Assembly: GCA_016785225.1 (NCBI GenBank)
Contig: JAFBJZ010000771.1
Span: 434,001-498,000, forward strand
Source: Psettodes erumei
Taxonomy: Eukaryota > Chordata > Actinopteri > Pleuronectiformes > Psettodidae
Direction: 5' to 3'
Length of the DNA: 64,000 bases
Shown: positions 46,201-51,642 of the stretch, in pieces
Numbering within the stretch: the stretch's first letter is position 1
Layout: every line of letters starts with the position of its first letter
The notes under the pieces: model-generated
Told to the model about the DNA's origin: nothing
Seen by the model: only the letters and a program-made list of their open reading frames with translations
Database searches by the model: none
Made by a program: the position numbers and the translations under genes

Positions 46201-48050
46201 TCAAAACAGAGCTAAGACAGTGAATATTGAATGTTCACATACTGAATGGAATCACTGTGATCAACTGATTTGCTCACAGCAGTTCAAAGTTAAGTTCATT
46301 TTTGGTGAACTTTGGCCTTCTTCAGACTGCCAGCCCAAATCCAAATATCTGGTGATATACAGATTATATCCACATAGATTTTAGAAAGTCTGGACTACAA
46401 AAAACAAACATGAAACACACAACACAACATATGAAATGTGACTTTTCCAAATTGAATCCAAACCACATTTCGGCGTGGCTTGAAATGCGATCGGATCTCT
46501 GAGGCATCTCAGTCTGGACTCAGATTTCTGAGTGTCTTTTGAGACAGCAACAACTTCACATCCAGAGACAACTAGCAAAAATATCTCAATCAACAGCATC
46601 TGTTGAATATCCCTGTCAGGGATTATTTTATCTGAGATCGACACTCCAGCAGGAATCGCCGAATCAAATAAACTTAATGTGCTGACTGCGAAGCTCTCTG
46701 TTGCAAATGTGGACTGTGCAGTGTGTGTTATTTCAGAGGAAACAGGACAGCAAGGCCCAGGCTCCCAGGTTTCCCAAGATGAAGGATGAAGGCTGGTTCC
46801 TCATCATCGGGGAGGTGGATCGCAGGGAGCTGCTGGCTGTCAAACGGATTGGATACGTGCGCAACCGCACGGCTGTGTCCGTGGCCTTCTACACACCGGA
46901 GAAGACCGGAAGGTAAGCAGCAGAGATTTAAAGCACACACTGCATATAGAGTACTGTATATAGTTTCATAATACACTTTCAGGTTATGACAGTTTGTGAC
47001 AGCCCTACGAGTCACAAAATTCATGAAATTCTTTCACCAGAATGTAAAAGACTGTTTCTTTCCCCTCGTATTAAAATGGAAACTGGACTGTGGGAAGTGA
47101 CCAAATCCTATGAAAAGATAAAACCAACAATGTGTTCTTCATCTTTCCGACTACTTTTCCAGCTCCAGAGAGTGTTCGATGTCAGCTCACCCCCAAAAAC
47201 AGCAGGACACTGTAGTTTTTAGCAAATGATAGTCAAAACAAGGAGGGAGTTTGTTTGTGGAGGGGACTATTTTCAGTGGCAGATTAATCCACACGTGGTG
47301 CTCTAGTGAGTATTCAGGGCAGCTTGATGGGATATGTGGGATTGGGTCAAACTCCGGTGTGCGTGTGTGTGCATGGTAATGAAGGAACTCATGTCACACA
47401 GTGTTACACTGTGGTACACTGGTGAGTTGTTAATAGTTTTTGAACAACAATGGAGCTCCGTGGCACTGAGGAATCAGATACCTCAGGACTAGCGTGCAAA
47501 CAATGCACGTTAGCAGGAGGTAATCATCGTTGGTTTGGGATTTGCTGACAGTAACACAAATACAATACAATATTACCATATATCTACTTTAAGGAAAGAA
47601 CGCCAGAAGGAAAGAACAATTTATACTTGGATCAAACTCTGTAGAAGCTAAAAAGGCCATATCACAGTTGTTCCCTTGCTAGCAGAGATAAACATAACAG
47701 CAACAAAGCAAGTTTGCCATCAACGTTGATCCTGTAATGCAGCTGCTAAGTGGACTTGTACTAACAGTGTGAACATTAGCATTGTGTATAAAGAATACTG
47801 GGCTTGAGACAGGTTTAAAAATAAATGGCTTCGTGAGATAAATGTAGGATCAACATTATCCATTACATTTTCTCTACCTTTATGTTCTAACTGTTGTTTC
47901 AGGTGCATCTACACTCTGTACCTGATGAGCGACAGCTACCTCGGTCTGGACCAGCAGTACAACATCCACCTGAATGTAACACCTGCCAGCATCGTTGCCC
48001 AGGTCAACACGGAGGTGGCCGACTCGGTGGCCGAAATCAGCCTCAACTGA
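4945..48050 (+). CDS. ascc3: Activating signal cointegrator 1 complex subunit 3 (ASCC3), 3' 31 coding exons, partial
   Basis: Ski2-like superfamily 2 RNA/DNA helicase of about 2200 residues in human. It is the motor of the ASC-1 complex, acting in AlkB-linked alkylation repair in the nucleus and in splitting of collided ribosomes in the cytosol. Thirty-one exons join to 4707 nt in one open frame, 1568 residues, equal to roughly human residues 635-2202. Domain order in window residues: rest of helicase cassette 1 (motif III LSAT about 14, motif V about 175, motif VI about 215), winged helix (about 270-330), Sec63 domain (about 340-660), then complete cassette 2 with GAPTGSGKT at 714-722, TPEKWD, DEIH, STA, TSTLAWGVN and QMMGRAGRPQFD, second winged helix (about 1115-1205) and second Sec63 domain to the C-terminus. 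All motifs of cassette 2 are intact, so the product should be active. The 5' exons are outside the window. It is followed on the same strand by sim1, as in human. Confidence 0.97.
5122..5775 (+). other. ascc3: ascc3 intron, 654 bp
   Basis: Begins with gtgaag and ends with ttcag. Nothing beyond unique-looking AT-rich sequence is recognised. Confidence 0.85.
5776..5847 (+). CDS. ascc3: ascc3 coding exon 2 of window (RecA1-RecA2 linker)
   Basis: 72 nt, window residues 60-83, phase 0. Encodes a short alpha-helical linker (MEEVCYNKVLEQVKAGHQ) that matches the stretch before RecA2 of cassette 1 in vertebrate ASCC3. Acceptor ttcag, donor gtaagg. Confidence 0.93.
7045..7062. repeat. (AC)n microsatellite
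   Basis: Uninterrupted AC dinucleotide run inside an ascc3 intron. Confidence 0.9.
7960..8130 (+). mobile_element. Tc1/mariner transposase relic (3' end)
   Basis: The stretch around 8018-8100 resembles the catalytic C-terminal part of fish Tc1-like transposases: an imperfect WxSQSP..NP-type block followed by sequence like the LDRRVRQRS tail. Stops and substitutions (WASQSPNFYP) show it is long dead. The family assignment rests on recalled similarity to fish Tc1 copies, and the boundaries are approximate. It lies about 60 bp upstream of an ascc3 exon. Confidence 0.7.
8191..8325 (+). CDS. ascc3: ascc3 coding exon 3 of window (cassette 1, motif IV)
   Basis: 135 nt, window residues 84-128, phase 0. 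Starts with VMVFVHARNATVRTA, the first strand and helix of RecA2 (motif IV region) in cassette 1. The acceptor region is TG-rich (gtgtgtcag); donor gtatga. Confidence 0.96.
11105..11345. repeat. Dispersed teleost-type repeat, fragment
   Basis: The segment with ATCATTTGGTCCATAAGAT and AGAATGGTGAAAAA resembles a short non-coding repeat that I recall from many perciform introns. The following AATAAAGGAACATGTCAC piece matches the repeat copies near 37980 and 47380 in this window. Class unknown; limits approximate. Confidence 0.5.
13845..13873. repeat. C11 run plus (AC)n microsatellite
   Basis: Eleven C followed directly by an AC dinucleotide tract, intronic. Confidence 0.9.
14555..14575. repeat. 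(TG)n microsatellite
   Basis: Perfect TG run of about ten units, intronic. Confidence 0.9.
14760..14787. repeat. (TG)14 microsatellite
   Basis: Perfect TG run of 14 units, intronic. Confidence 0.92.
15195..15386 (+). CDS. ascc3: ascc3 coding exon 4 of window (cassette 1, motif V)
   Basis: 192 nt, window residues 129-192, phase 0. Encodes GIHHAGMLRSDR and motif V (CTATLAWGVNLPAH) of cassette 1. The donor is the weak gtcctg after ATCAAG. Phase and alignment to the next exon (GTQIYDAKRG) make this boundary firm. Confidence 0.96.
15387..16141 (+). other. ascc3: ascc3 intron, 755 bp
   Basis: Nothing recognised besides AT-rich sequence; splice ends gtcctg and aacag. Confidence 0.85.
16142..16366 (+). 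CDS. ascc3: ascc3 coding exon 5 of window (cassette 1, motif VI)
   Basis: 225 nt, window residues 193-267, phase 0. Carries motif VI QIFGRAGRPQFD with the arginine pair needed for ATP contact, then the conserved THDKLSHYLTLLTQ segment that leads into the winged helix. Confidence 0.97.
16367..16783 (+). other. ascc3: ascc3 intron, 417 bp
   Basis: No feature recognised. Confidence 0.85.
16784..16903 (+). CDS. ascc3: ascc3 coding exon 6 of window (winged helix 1)
   Basis: 120 nt, window residues 268-307, phase 0. Encodes AVKWLSYTYFYVRMRANP, the winged-helix segment that follows RecA2 in Brr2/ASCC3-type helicases. Acceptor tttag, donor gttggt. Confidence 0.96.
16904..17349 (+). other. ascc3: ascc3 intron, 446 bp
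   Basis: AT-rich; no feature recognised. Confidence 0.85.
17350..17514 (+). CDS. ascc3: ascc3 coding exon 7 of window (winged helix 1 to Sec63)
   Basis: 165 nt, window residues 308-362, phase 0. Encodes RKLDKARMIRFEE and LGRTASHFYIRY, the end of the winged helix and the DNA/RNA ratchet entry into the first Sec63 domain. Confidence 0.96.
17515..18129 (+). other. ascc3: ascc3 intron, 615 bp
   Basis: No feature recognised. The acceptor ends in ctgtgaag, with its pyrimidine-rich stretch further upstream. Confidence 0.8.
18130..18216 (+). CDS. ascc3: ascc3 coding exon 8 of window (Sec63 domain 1)
   Basis: 87 nt, window residues 363-391, phase 0. TFNELFNSQRTEADILSIVS matches the first helices of Sec63 domain 1 in vertebrate ASCC3. 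Confidence 0.94.
18457..18633 (+). CDS. ascc3: ascc3 coding exon 9 of window (Sec63 domain 1)
   Basis: 177 nt, window residues 392-450, phase 0. Acidic start VRDEEMEELEQLL, then GYGKVNILLQTYIGRGE, the helical bundle core of Sec63 domain 1. Acceptor ttggag is weak, but phase and family alignment support it. Confidence 0.95.
18634..20237 (+). other. ascc3: ascc3 intron, 1.6 kb
   Basis: Contains a GC-richer block at about 19680-20060 with a perfect 12-bp palindrome CTGATTAATCAG at 20014-20025, a candidate enhancer. A (TC)n run at 20203-20224 serves as the pyrimidine tract of the next acceptor. A 172-codon open frame on the - strand (19327-19845) has no family resemblance and is judged chance. 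Confidence 0.75.
20203..20224. repeat. (TC)n microsatellite in a splice acceptor
   Basis: Perfect TC run ending 13 bp before the ascc3 exon at 20238. It forms most of that exon's polypyrimidine tract. Confidence 0.88.
20238..20463 (+). CDS. ascc3: ascc3 coding exon 10 of window (Sec63 domain 1)
   Basis: 226 nt, window residues 451-525 plus one base of the next Gly codon. ALRKRWPAMTYRLLTLCKVI and RLEEKKLTVDKLKEMRKDEI are the helical part of Sec63 domain 1. Acceptor cacag, donor gtaaat. Confidence 0.97.
20632..20786 (+). CDS. ascc3: ascc3 coding exon 11 of window (Sec63 domain 1)
   Basis: 155 nt, completes Gly 526 and runs to residue 577. HHVNVGLTVKQCVHQIPSI is the helix-hairpin-helix region; ITRTVLRVRL begins the Ig-like part. 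Acceptor cctag, donor gtaaac. Confidence 0.97.
20787..22619 (+). other. ascc3: ascc3 intron, 1.8 kb
   Basis: Holds a possible mobile-element fragment at about 21020-21150. The rest shows no gene. The 103-codon frame at 21637-21948 is not recognisable as protein. Confidence 0.8.
21020..21150 (-). mobile_element. Possible DNA-transposon end fragment
   Basis: Read on the - strand it begins with TACAGTGGGGTCCAAAGG and TTTGAGATTTTCACA, which resembles the terminal segment of a common fish Tc1-like non-autonomous element as I remember it. There is no second terminus and no coding part, so this is tentative. Confidence 0.35.
22620..22718 (+). CDS. ascc3: ascc3 coding exon 12 of window (Sec63 domain 1, Ig-like part)
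   Basis: 99 nt, window residues 578-610, phase 0. GEPWWLWVEDPINDHIYHSE is the near-invariant Ig-like strand segment. The donor gtctgt is weak; the following intron is only 90 bp. Confidence 0.96.
22809..22977 (+). CDS. ascc3: ascc3 coding exon 13 of window (end of Sec63 domain 1)
   Basis: 169 nt, residues 611-666 plus one base. Encodes FTIPIFEPLPSQYYIKAVSD and RWLGAEAVC, then LPERHPPHT, the linker between the two helicase cassettes. Donor gtacac. Confidence 0.97.
22978..24584 (+). other. ascc3: ascc3 intron, 1.6 kb, with an unexplained long ORF
   Basis: A 193-codon open frame on the + strand (23350-23931) is the longest in the window outside the exons. I cannot assign it to any family and see no splice or promoter logic, so I leave it as intron sequence. 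Confidence 0.7.
24585..24805 (+). CDS. ascc3: ascc3 coding exon 14 of window (cassette 2, Walker A)
   Basis: 221 nt, residues 667-740. Contains the Q-motif-like FNPIQTQIFHTLYHTD and motif I (Walker A) GAPTGSGKT at residues 714-722 of cassette 2, the catalytically important helicase in human ASCC3. Acceptor caacag, donor gttaga. Confidence 0.98.
24806..25180 (+). other. ascc3: ascc3 intron, 375 bp
   Basis: No feature recognised. Confidence 0.85.
25181..25266 (+). CDS. ascc3: ascc3 coding exon 15 of window (cassette 2, motif Ia)
   Basis: 86 nt, residues 741-768 plus two bases. YIAPLKALVRERIEDW is motif Ia. Donor gtgagt, strong. Confidence 0.97.
25454..25620 (+). CDS. ascc3: ascc3 coding exon 16 of window (cassette 2, motifs Ib and II)
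   Basis: 167 nt, residues 769-824 plus one base. Encodes ELTGDVTPDM, motif Ib VTTPEKWDGVSRSW and the DEIH box (ILIIDEIHLL), the magnesium-binding Walker B of cassette 2. Donor gtgaga. Confidence 0.98.
25621..25902 (+). other. ascc3: ascc3 intron, 282 bp, with (TA)n tract
   Basis: Short AT-rich intron carrying an (AT)n run at 25692-25709. Confidence 0.85.
25692..25709. repeat. (AT)n microsatellite
   Basis: Perfect AT run in a short ascc3 intron. Confidence 0.85.
25903..26048 (+). CDS. ascc3: ascc3 coding exon 17 of window (cassette 2, motif III)
   Basis: 146 nt, to residue 873. EDRGPVLEVIVSRTNF and motif III VGLSTALANARDLADWL. Human has EERG where this has EDRG, a conservative change. Acceptor tccag, donor gtcaga. 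Confidence 0.97.
26049..27569 (+). other. ascc3: ascc3 intron, 1.5 kb, candidate regulatory blocks
   Basis: Contains an AT-rich homeodomain-type cluster at 26842-26870 and a longer non-repetitive block at about 27140-27400. Both are candidate conserved elements. No coding sequence. Confidence 0.7.
27570..27690 (+). CDS. ascc3: ascc3 coding exon 18 of window (cassette 2, RecA1 end)
   Basis: 121 nt, residues 874-913 plus one base. FNFRPSVRPVPLEVHIHGFP matches the post-motif-III strand of ASCC3 cassette 2. Acceptor aacag, donor gtacag. Confidence 0.97.
27691..28661 (+). other. ascc3: ascc3 intron, 971 bp
   Basis: A short (TTAC)n run near 28556-28573; otherwise nothing recognised. Confidence 0.8.
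28662..28804 (+). CDS. ascc3: ascc3 coding exon 19 of window (cassette 2, motif IV)
   Basis: 143 nt, to residue 961. SPAKPVLIFVSSRRQTRLTA is the RecA2 start and motif IV of cassette 2. Acceptor ttccag, donor gtaagc. Confidence 0.97.
28805..31243 (+). other. ascc3: ascc3 intron, 2.4 kb
   Basis: Contains a (ATCCC)4 run at 30961-30980 and CpG-bearing sequence at about 29900-30180 and 30700-30910. No protein is recognised. The open frame at 29875-30186 matches no family I know. Confidence 0.75.
30961..30980. repeat. (ATCCC)4 pentanucleotide repeat
   Basis: Four perfect tandem ATCCC units, intronic. Confidence 0.9.
31244..31381 (+). CDS. ascc3: ascc3 coding exon 20 of window (cassette 2, RecA2)
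   Basis: 138 nt, residues 962-1007, phase 0. TLAFGIGMHHAGLHERDRKT is the hallmark RecA2 segment before motif V. Acceptor tgtag, donor gtacgg. Confidence 0.98.
31478..31598 (+). CDS. ascc3: ascc3 coding exon 21 of window (cassette 2, motif V)
   Basis: 121 nt, residues 1008-1047 plus one base. Motif V ATSTLAWGVNFPAHLVVVKG. Preceded by a 96-bp intron. Donor gtaaac. Confidence 0.98.
31856..31880. repeat. (TG)n tract abutting a splice acceptor
   Basis: A TG dinucleotide run of about 12 units directly followed by the AG (31881-31882) of the acceptor for the ascc3 exon at 31883. There is no C/T-only polypyrimidine tract between them. Confidence 0.93.
31883..32015 (+). CDS. ascc3: ascc3 coding exon 22 of window (cassette 2, motif VI)
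   Basis: 133 nt, to residue 1091 plus two bases. DVLQMMGRAGRPQFDDQGKA is motif VI of cassette 2, with DIKKDFYKKFL after it. The acceptor is an uninterrupted TG repeat; donor gtaaca. Confidence 0.98.
32016..32482 (+). other. ascc3: ascc3 intron, 467 bp
   Basis: No feature recognised. Confidence 0.85.
32483..32608 (+). CDS. ascc3: ascc3 coding exon 23 of window (winged helix 2)
   Basis: 126 nt, to residue 1133 plus two bases. LSDHLNAEISAGTI and YITWTYFFRRLVMNP are the winged helix of cassette 2. Acceptor ccaag, donor gttagg. Confidence 0.96.
33576..33601. repeat. (CA)n microsatellite
   Basis: Perfect CA run of about 13 units, intronic. Confidence 0.92.
34092..34350 (+). mobile_element. Non-LTR retrotransposon (LINE) 3' fragment
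   Basis: The segment GGTGGCTGGGCTCACCCTCA followed by GAGGTAGGGTGA, then a later CTATCTGGCCTGGGACTGTC and GAAGGAACTGGAGGATGT, follows the order of the 3' coding end of a well-known fish LINE (LA-GERLG-PP-EEL-DVA-type C-terminus of its reverse transcriptase). It is 5'-truncated and frame-broken. Identification is from memory of the family consensus. Confidence 0.72.
36001..36112 (+). CDS. ascc3: ascc3 coding exon 24 of window (winged helix 2)
   Basis: 112 nt, to residue 1171. YYNLEDISHESINKYLSNLV then CSYCIEIKE, continuing the second winged helix. Acceptor ttcag, donor gtgtgt. Confidence 0.95.
36217..36351 (+). CDS. ascc3: ascc3 coding exon 25 of window (winged helix 2 to Sec63 2)
   Basis: 135 nt, residues 1172-1216, phase 0. 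LTYGRIASYYYLKHQTIRMF is the conserved entry into the second Sec63 domain. Preceding intron is 104 bp. Donor gtgagt. Confidence 0.97.
37200..37228. repeat. (CA)n microsatellite
   Basis: Perfect CA run of about 14 units, intronic. Confidence 0.92.
37740..38100 (+). repeat. Unclassified dispersed repeat, copy B
   Basis: Same block order as copy A: AGCAATGTG, CTCAGTACTTTCTGACTT, then TTAATGGTAATGAAAGAACA and ATGTCAC, and ACAACAGTGGAGCTCTGTG. Intronic, + orientation. Confidence 0.62.
38725..39800 (-). mobile_element. Decayed Tc1/mariner transposon, antisense to ascc3
   Basis: Order and wording match a fish Tc1-like element read in reverse: ATTCAGACCCCTTCA end, CACAATGACA, AAGTATTCACACCTGCAATT, CTTTGGCAGCAATTACCACT, TGGTATTCGCCAGGTGATGA and a final GGCTTGGTTTTTGTGCTGAC. 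The transposase would lie on the - strand. Internal deletions shorten it to about 1.1 kb and stops break it. The + strand open frame of 151 codons at 39256-39711 is only its antisense shadow. Terminal repeats are not clear at either edge. Confidence 0.85.
41564..41788 (+). CDS. ascc3: ascc3 coding exon 26 of window (Sec63 domain 2)
   Basis: 225 nt, residues 1217-1291, phase 0. LPVRHNEDQLNSQLAQQLPL and LLLQAHFSRAQLP, then DTKTVLDNAIRICQ, the helical core of the second Sec63 domain. Confidence 0.98.
41789..43602 (+). other. ascc3: ascc3 intron, 1.8 kb
   Basis: A short tandem duplication of GAGCCTCATA near 42556-42577. Nothing else recognised. The open frames at 43058-43372 and 43273-43518 have no family features. 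Confidence 0.8.
43603..43754 (+). CDS. ascc3: ascc3 coding exon 27 of window (Sec63 domain 2)
   Basis: 152 nt, to residue 1341 plus two bases. AMLDVAANEGWLVTAISI and IVQGRWLHDSSLLTLPHVE are the helical Sec63 segment. Acceptor cttag, donor gtgaac. Confidence 0.97.
43755..44137 (+). other. ascc3: ascc3 intron, 383 bp
   Basis: No feature recognised. Confidence 0.85.
44138..44288 (+). CDS. ascc3: ascc3 coding exon 28 of window (Sec63 domain 2)
   Basis: 151 nt, to residue 1392. IEGLPELIAACSGKESIF is the recognisable core. The start (WVNRKGRRDTGGF) is more diverged and basic compared with the human KWKPIMKG segment. Acceptor catag, donor gtaaga. Confidence 0.93.
44289..45874 (+). other. ascc3: ascc3 intron, 1.6 kb, candidate regulatory block
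   Basis: A block at about 44880-45180 carries CTAATTAAATAATTAG (45095-45110), an inverted pair of homeodomain sites, in sequence with the look of a deeply conserved element. No gene is seen. Confidence 0.75.
45875..46081 (+). CDS. ascc3: ascc3 coding exon 29 of window (Sec63 domain 2, Ig-like part)
   Basis: 207 nt, residues 1393-1461, phase 0. WSFLSHLPVLEVEMSVKGWW, an acidic variable insert, then HADQEYVLQVSLKR. Acceptor atcag, donor gtcagt. Confidence 0.96.
46082..46736 (+). other. ascc3: ascc3 intron, 655 bp
   Basis: No feature recognised. Confidence 0.85.
46737..46912 (+). CDS. ascc3: ascc3 coding exon 30 of window (Sec63 domain 2, Ig-like part)
   Basis: 176 nt, to residue 1519 plus two bases. 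FPKMKDEGWFLIIGEVDRRE and LAVKRIGYVRN are the C-terminal Ig-like strands. Acceptor ttcag, donor gtaagc. Confidence 0.97.
46913..47902 (+). other. ascc3: ascc3 last coding intron, 990 bp
   Basis: About half is dispersed-repeat copy C (47020-47510). The rest is unremarkable. Confidence 0.85.
47020..47510 (+). repeat. Unclassified dispersed repeat, copy C
   Basis: Contains ACCAACAATGTG, GGGGACTATTTTCAGTGGCA, GGTAATGAAGGAACTCATGT and ACAACAATGGAGCTCCGTG in the same order as copies A and B. It lies in the last ascc3 intron. Confidence 0.62.
47903..48050 (+). CDS. ascc3: ascc3 last coding exon with stop
   Basis: 148 nt including TGA at 48048-48050. YTLYLMSDSYLGLDQQYNIH then VNTEVADSVAEISLN-stop, ending within a residue or two of where human ASCC3 ends. 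Acceptor tttcag. Confidence 0.98.
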
Positions 48051-48775
48051 GGGACTGCTATGAAAAAAAAAATACTCAAATCATCTTCAGTCATCAACAG
48101 ATGTGTGTGATGATGGAACACTGAATTGTCCTGCATTTTCTCACACTGACCTGTGATCACTGTGTTCTGAAGAGAGGTTGGACCTTACTATTTTGCTATG
48201 CCCATTTTGTATCAGCTTCCCTGATCCACTTAAGTGACTCATTTCTTACACTTGCAGTGACCTTCAATCTCTTACTTAAAGCTTATGTATAGTGACTGCT
48301 GTGCATTCTGGTCTATCAAGGCTACAATTAGCGCAGAAAAGGTAAAACTGCAGCTCATTTACTTTTTTTTCTGAGAATTTCAGATCAGTAAAAAGTGTGA
48401 CATTTTAGTCCCTTTAAAGGGGAAGCTGAAGGCCTGCTTAGCATCCTTAAAAACTCAATGTTTGACTGACAAGAAAATCACAACTGGCAACATAATGGAT
48501 AATGATAAAAGAAAAATGATGTTTGTGCAGGGATCATACAGGTAGCCTACCTACTATATACCTCCAGTGCATGATACGGTTTCAACAGGACCGAATAATA
48601 CAACAGCAGTGATCAACCCTGTGTAACCAGAAGTGGATGAGGGATCCAGAAATGCAATGTGTAAAATACCTGAACTTTTTGGGGGGGAAGGGGATTTATT
48701 CTTTTTGTTTGATAATTTGAAGTAAACAAAAACAGACTCCTGGGAATAATAAATCAACCCCCAATTGAAACAATC
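48051..48775 (+). other. ascc3: ascc3 3' untranslated region (inferred)
   Basis: The first AATAAA after the stop is at 48748-48753, which would give a 3' UTR of about 720 nt. Later AATAAA copies at 48872 and 49076 could give longer forms. No transcript evidence is available, so the end is a guess. Confidence 0.45.
48748..48753 (+). terminator. ascc3: Candidate ascc3 polyadenylation signal
   Basis: Canonical AATAAA, the first downstream of the ascc3 stop codon. Confidence 0.45.
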
Positions 48776-50079
48776 CAATCCTCCCACTTGTTATCTGTAG
48801 AGACGCTGATCCGAAGATAAGACACATGCGGCATGTTGGTTTTGCAGAAGGGGAAACGAGTGTCAAGCAGGAATAAACTGAAAGAGTTAATGTCATTTGC
48901 TCAGTGTTTTAGTGCAGGCATATGAAACTGGCTTCTTTAACACAACAGGGACCTCGATCCGGATCACCAAAAGTGTCAAGTGTTTCATCAGATAAATCTG
49001 CTCCTTCTGCCTTGGAGTGTTCCTCGGTGACTCGGAAGTGTCCCCGGCTAAATACTTGTAATCAGAAACTCAGGTAATAAAGAAAAATGTATGAAAGGAA
49101 CATGAGTCTGCAAAAACAAATTGCAGGATGAAATCTTTCTTCCTTCTTTCTAACCCTGAAACAGCTATGAATTAATCCAGCTTTGTGGTGAAAGTAAACA
49201 GACATCAGGTGTGCAAAGGTTGACATTTTGAAACATGTTTCAGTGATTTCTTCGACTGCTGGCAAATCCTTTGAATGCATGGATCAGCTTCGCGATAAAA
49301 GCATCGTTTCACTGGGAGATCGGATCCTGACGTTTCCTGTGGTTGCACACCTTGCACACTGGCTTTATCTGATTTTCATACTCTCACCATTTTGACTTGC
49401 AGCCTGTGGATTATATTAGCTTGATGAGTTGACAGTCCTGGCTGAAGCCGAGCTCAGGGGGCAAGATGGAGCTTTGCAGCAGCATACAGAGAGCTGCTGC
49501 AGAGCTGACACTCAGGGGCTGGAAAGCAGTTGAGCAGGAGGGCAGCCTGTGGATGGGTGGAGACAGCGCAAGAGAGAAATGGTGAAGCAAGTCTTTTCTG
49601 GAGGTCGGGCAGGAGGTCGGCTCGAGTCCGGCGATAAGGCTGGAGGTCAGGAAAGACAGCTGGCTCCAGAAGATTCAGCTGCAGGAGGCAGGCAGCTGGA
49701 TGTCTGGCTGTTAGTTTGTGGAGTCAGCCAACTGATGGTCTGGAAGGTCCAACTGTGTGTCAGCGGGAACTGTCTACTGGAGATCAGGAACTCGTATCAA
49801 CAAGGCCAGTGACTGGAGCTGGTTGCCAGCCAGATGACTGGGAACCAGGTGCCGACTTTGTTGTCGACTGCCTCAGGATCACTCAAGATATCAACCAGCA
49901 ACCCAAAGCAAGAAAAGGCAGGATGTTCACCAGAAGTCCATTGCAGGAGGTAGTCACAGAACCGGATCAATGTCTGTAGAAGGGAGAAATAGCATGGCAG
50001 GACAGTCGCGCTGAATCTCTCAGGACAGCCTCTGAATCCAGAATCCTGGAATGCTACCTGTAGGCCTATAATTATTCCA

Positions 50080-50300
50080 TCTGTAATCATGCTATCAAAA
50101 ACCAGTCAGTCTAAAATCAAGCCATATAAAATTATGCTATCTAAAATCATTCTTTCTAAATCATGCTATCTAAATTCAGACTAATAATCATAATAATATC
50201 TAATAATCATTCTATTTAAACCTTGTTAAAATGATGCAAACTAAATTCAGTCTGTCTTAAATCATCCCATCTCAAATCATGCTATCTAAAATCACACATG
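50080..50300. repeat. Degenerate tandem repeat, unit about 15 bp
   Basis: About a dozen imperfect copies of ATCATGCTATCTAAA follow each other, with length changes of one to three bases between copies, a minisatellite-like array in the intergenic region. Confidence 0.85.
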
Positions 50301-51610
50301 ATTGGCATTATGCTGCCTTTGATTGACCCACTGTAAGCTAGTAAAGGGGACATAATAAGGAGTCTTCTTAGCGTTTTGGGATCTCTGTTTAAAAGAGGCT
50401 TACATCACCACACCAAGGCCATATTAGTTCCTGGAGAGGCCTAATTTTCACACTACACATGTTGACTTGTCATAGAAGGGCACAGGTGTGGTTGATAATA
50501 TGAACAGTGACTGTTCTACTCAAGTGTCCCTGAAGTTACTGCAGTGTGCAGTGCACAATGCCAAGACCCCGGAACTGAAGCGGCTTAAATGGAATTCAGC
50601 CATCATTGATTTGATTATGTACACCGGTGTTTTTAATATTTTGGCAGGTCAACAGGTCTTCTGTGAATAAAAGCCTGGATATTGATGGGCAGCAGCATCT
50701 TAATCATAAGTAAAATATTACATACTAATGGTCCTTTTCCAGTGGAAGGCAGATCAAGAAGCAGGATCTGCAGCTTCAAGAAATAACTGAATTGGATAAC
50801 AAAAACTCAAATATGTTAAAGGTTGACTGCTTAAACCCAAAATGTTACATTATGATGAAGGGATTTTTTTCTTAACTGTCACATATCTGGCAGTATTGGG
50901 AGATTTTTATATATATATCAAAAAGTTTGAATCATGAGATAATATTCAGTTTTAGGCAAAAATGTATCTTCTGATTTGGGTTGAGCAGGGGGAGAATATG
51001 TTATTTCATAGACCATTTATGACCTTGATATTTATAAAATATGATCAATTCCCGTAAGCAGCAGGTTATTCAGTCCCCTCACAATATTTTAACAAATCCA
51101 AACAGATCTGTATCGACTTGACTCTAAAGTCCATGTGCTCTTTCTCCTGCTTGAGGGGTTAAGCAGACTGTCTGACCACTTGAGCACAAAATAGCATGAT
51201 AGTGTTAGCAACAGGTTTTCACAGCTGTCGTGTTCATGCTGTGGTCTTAAGAGAACTTAACTGTTTCTAAAATTAAAAATGACTTTAGACTCAATACTTC
51301 AAAATATTTAATATGTGTTAAAACTTTTCTTGACCTCCACAATACTTTGAAAAAGAAAGAGCCTTGCATATCTGGCCTTAGTCCGTCCTGTCTGCGTCTG
51401 AGACTTAATCACATGGAACATCTTAGGTCCTCAAATCTAGATTTTCCACAGACGCAGTCTAATCACAGCTACATTTGGAGTTGAAGGGAAGGTTAACCAT
51501 TTCGAGTGCCCTGCAGCATCCCGGGATGATTTTCTCACCGCAGGCTGGATCCCATTACCGGCTGGCCGCACTGGATCCTGCTGCACACGCAGAGAGAGGA
51601 AGAGAGGGAA

Positions 51611-51642
51611 TCATCATCATCATCATCGTCGTCGTCATCATC
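51611..51642. repeat. (TCA/TCG)n trinucleotide repeat
   Basis: Six TCA, three TCG, two TCA units in a row, in non-coding DNA upstream of sim1. Confidence 0.88.
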
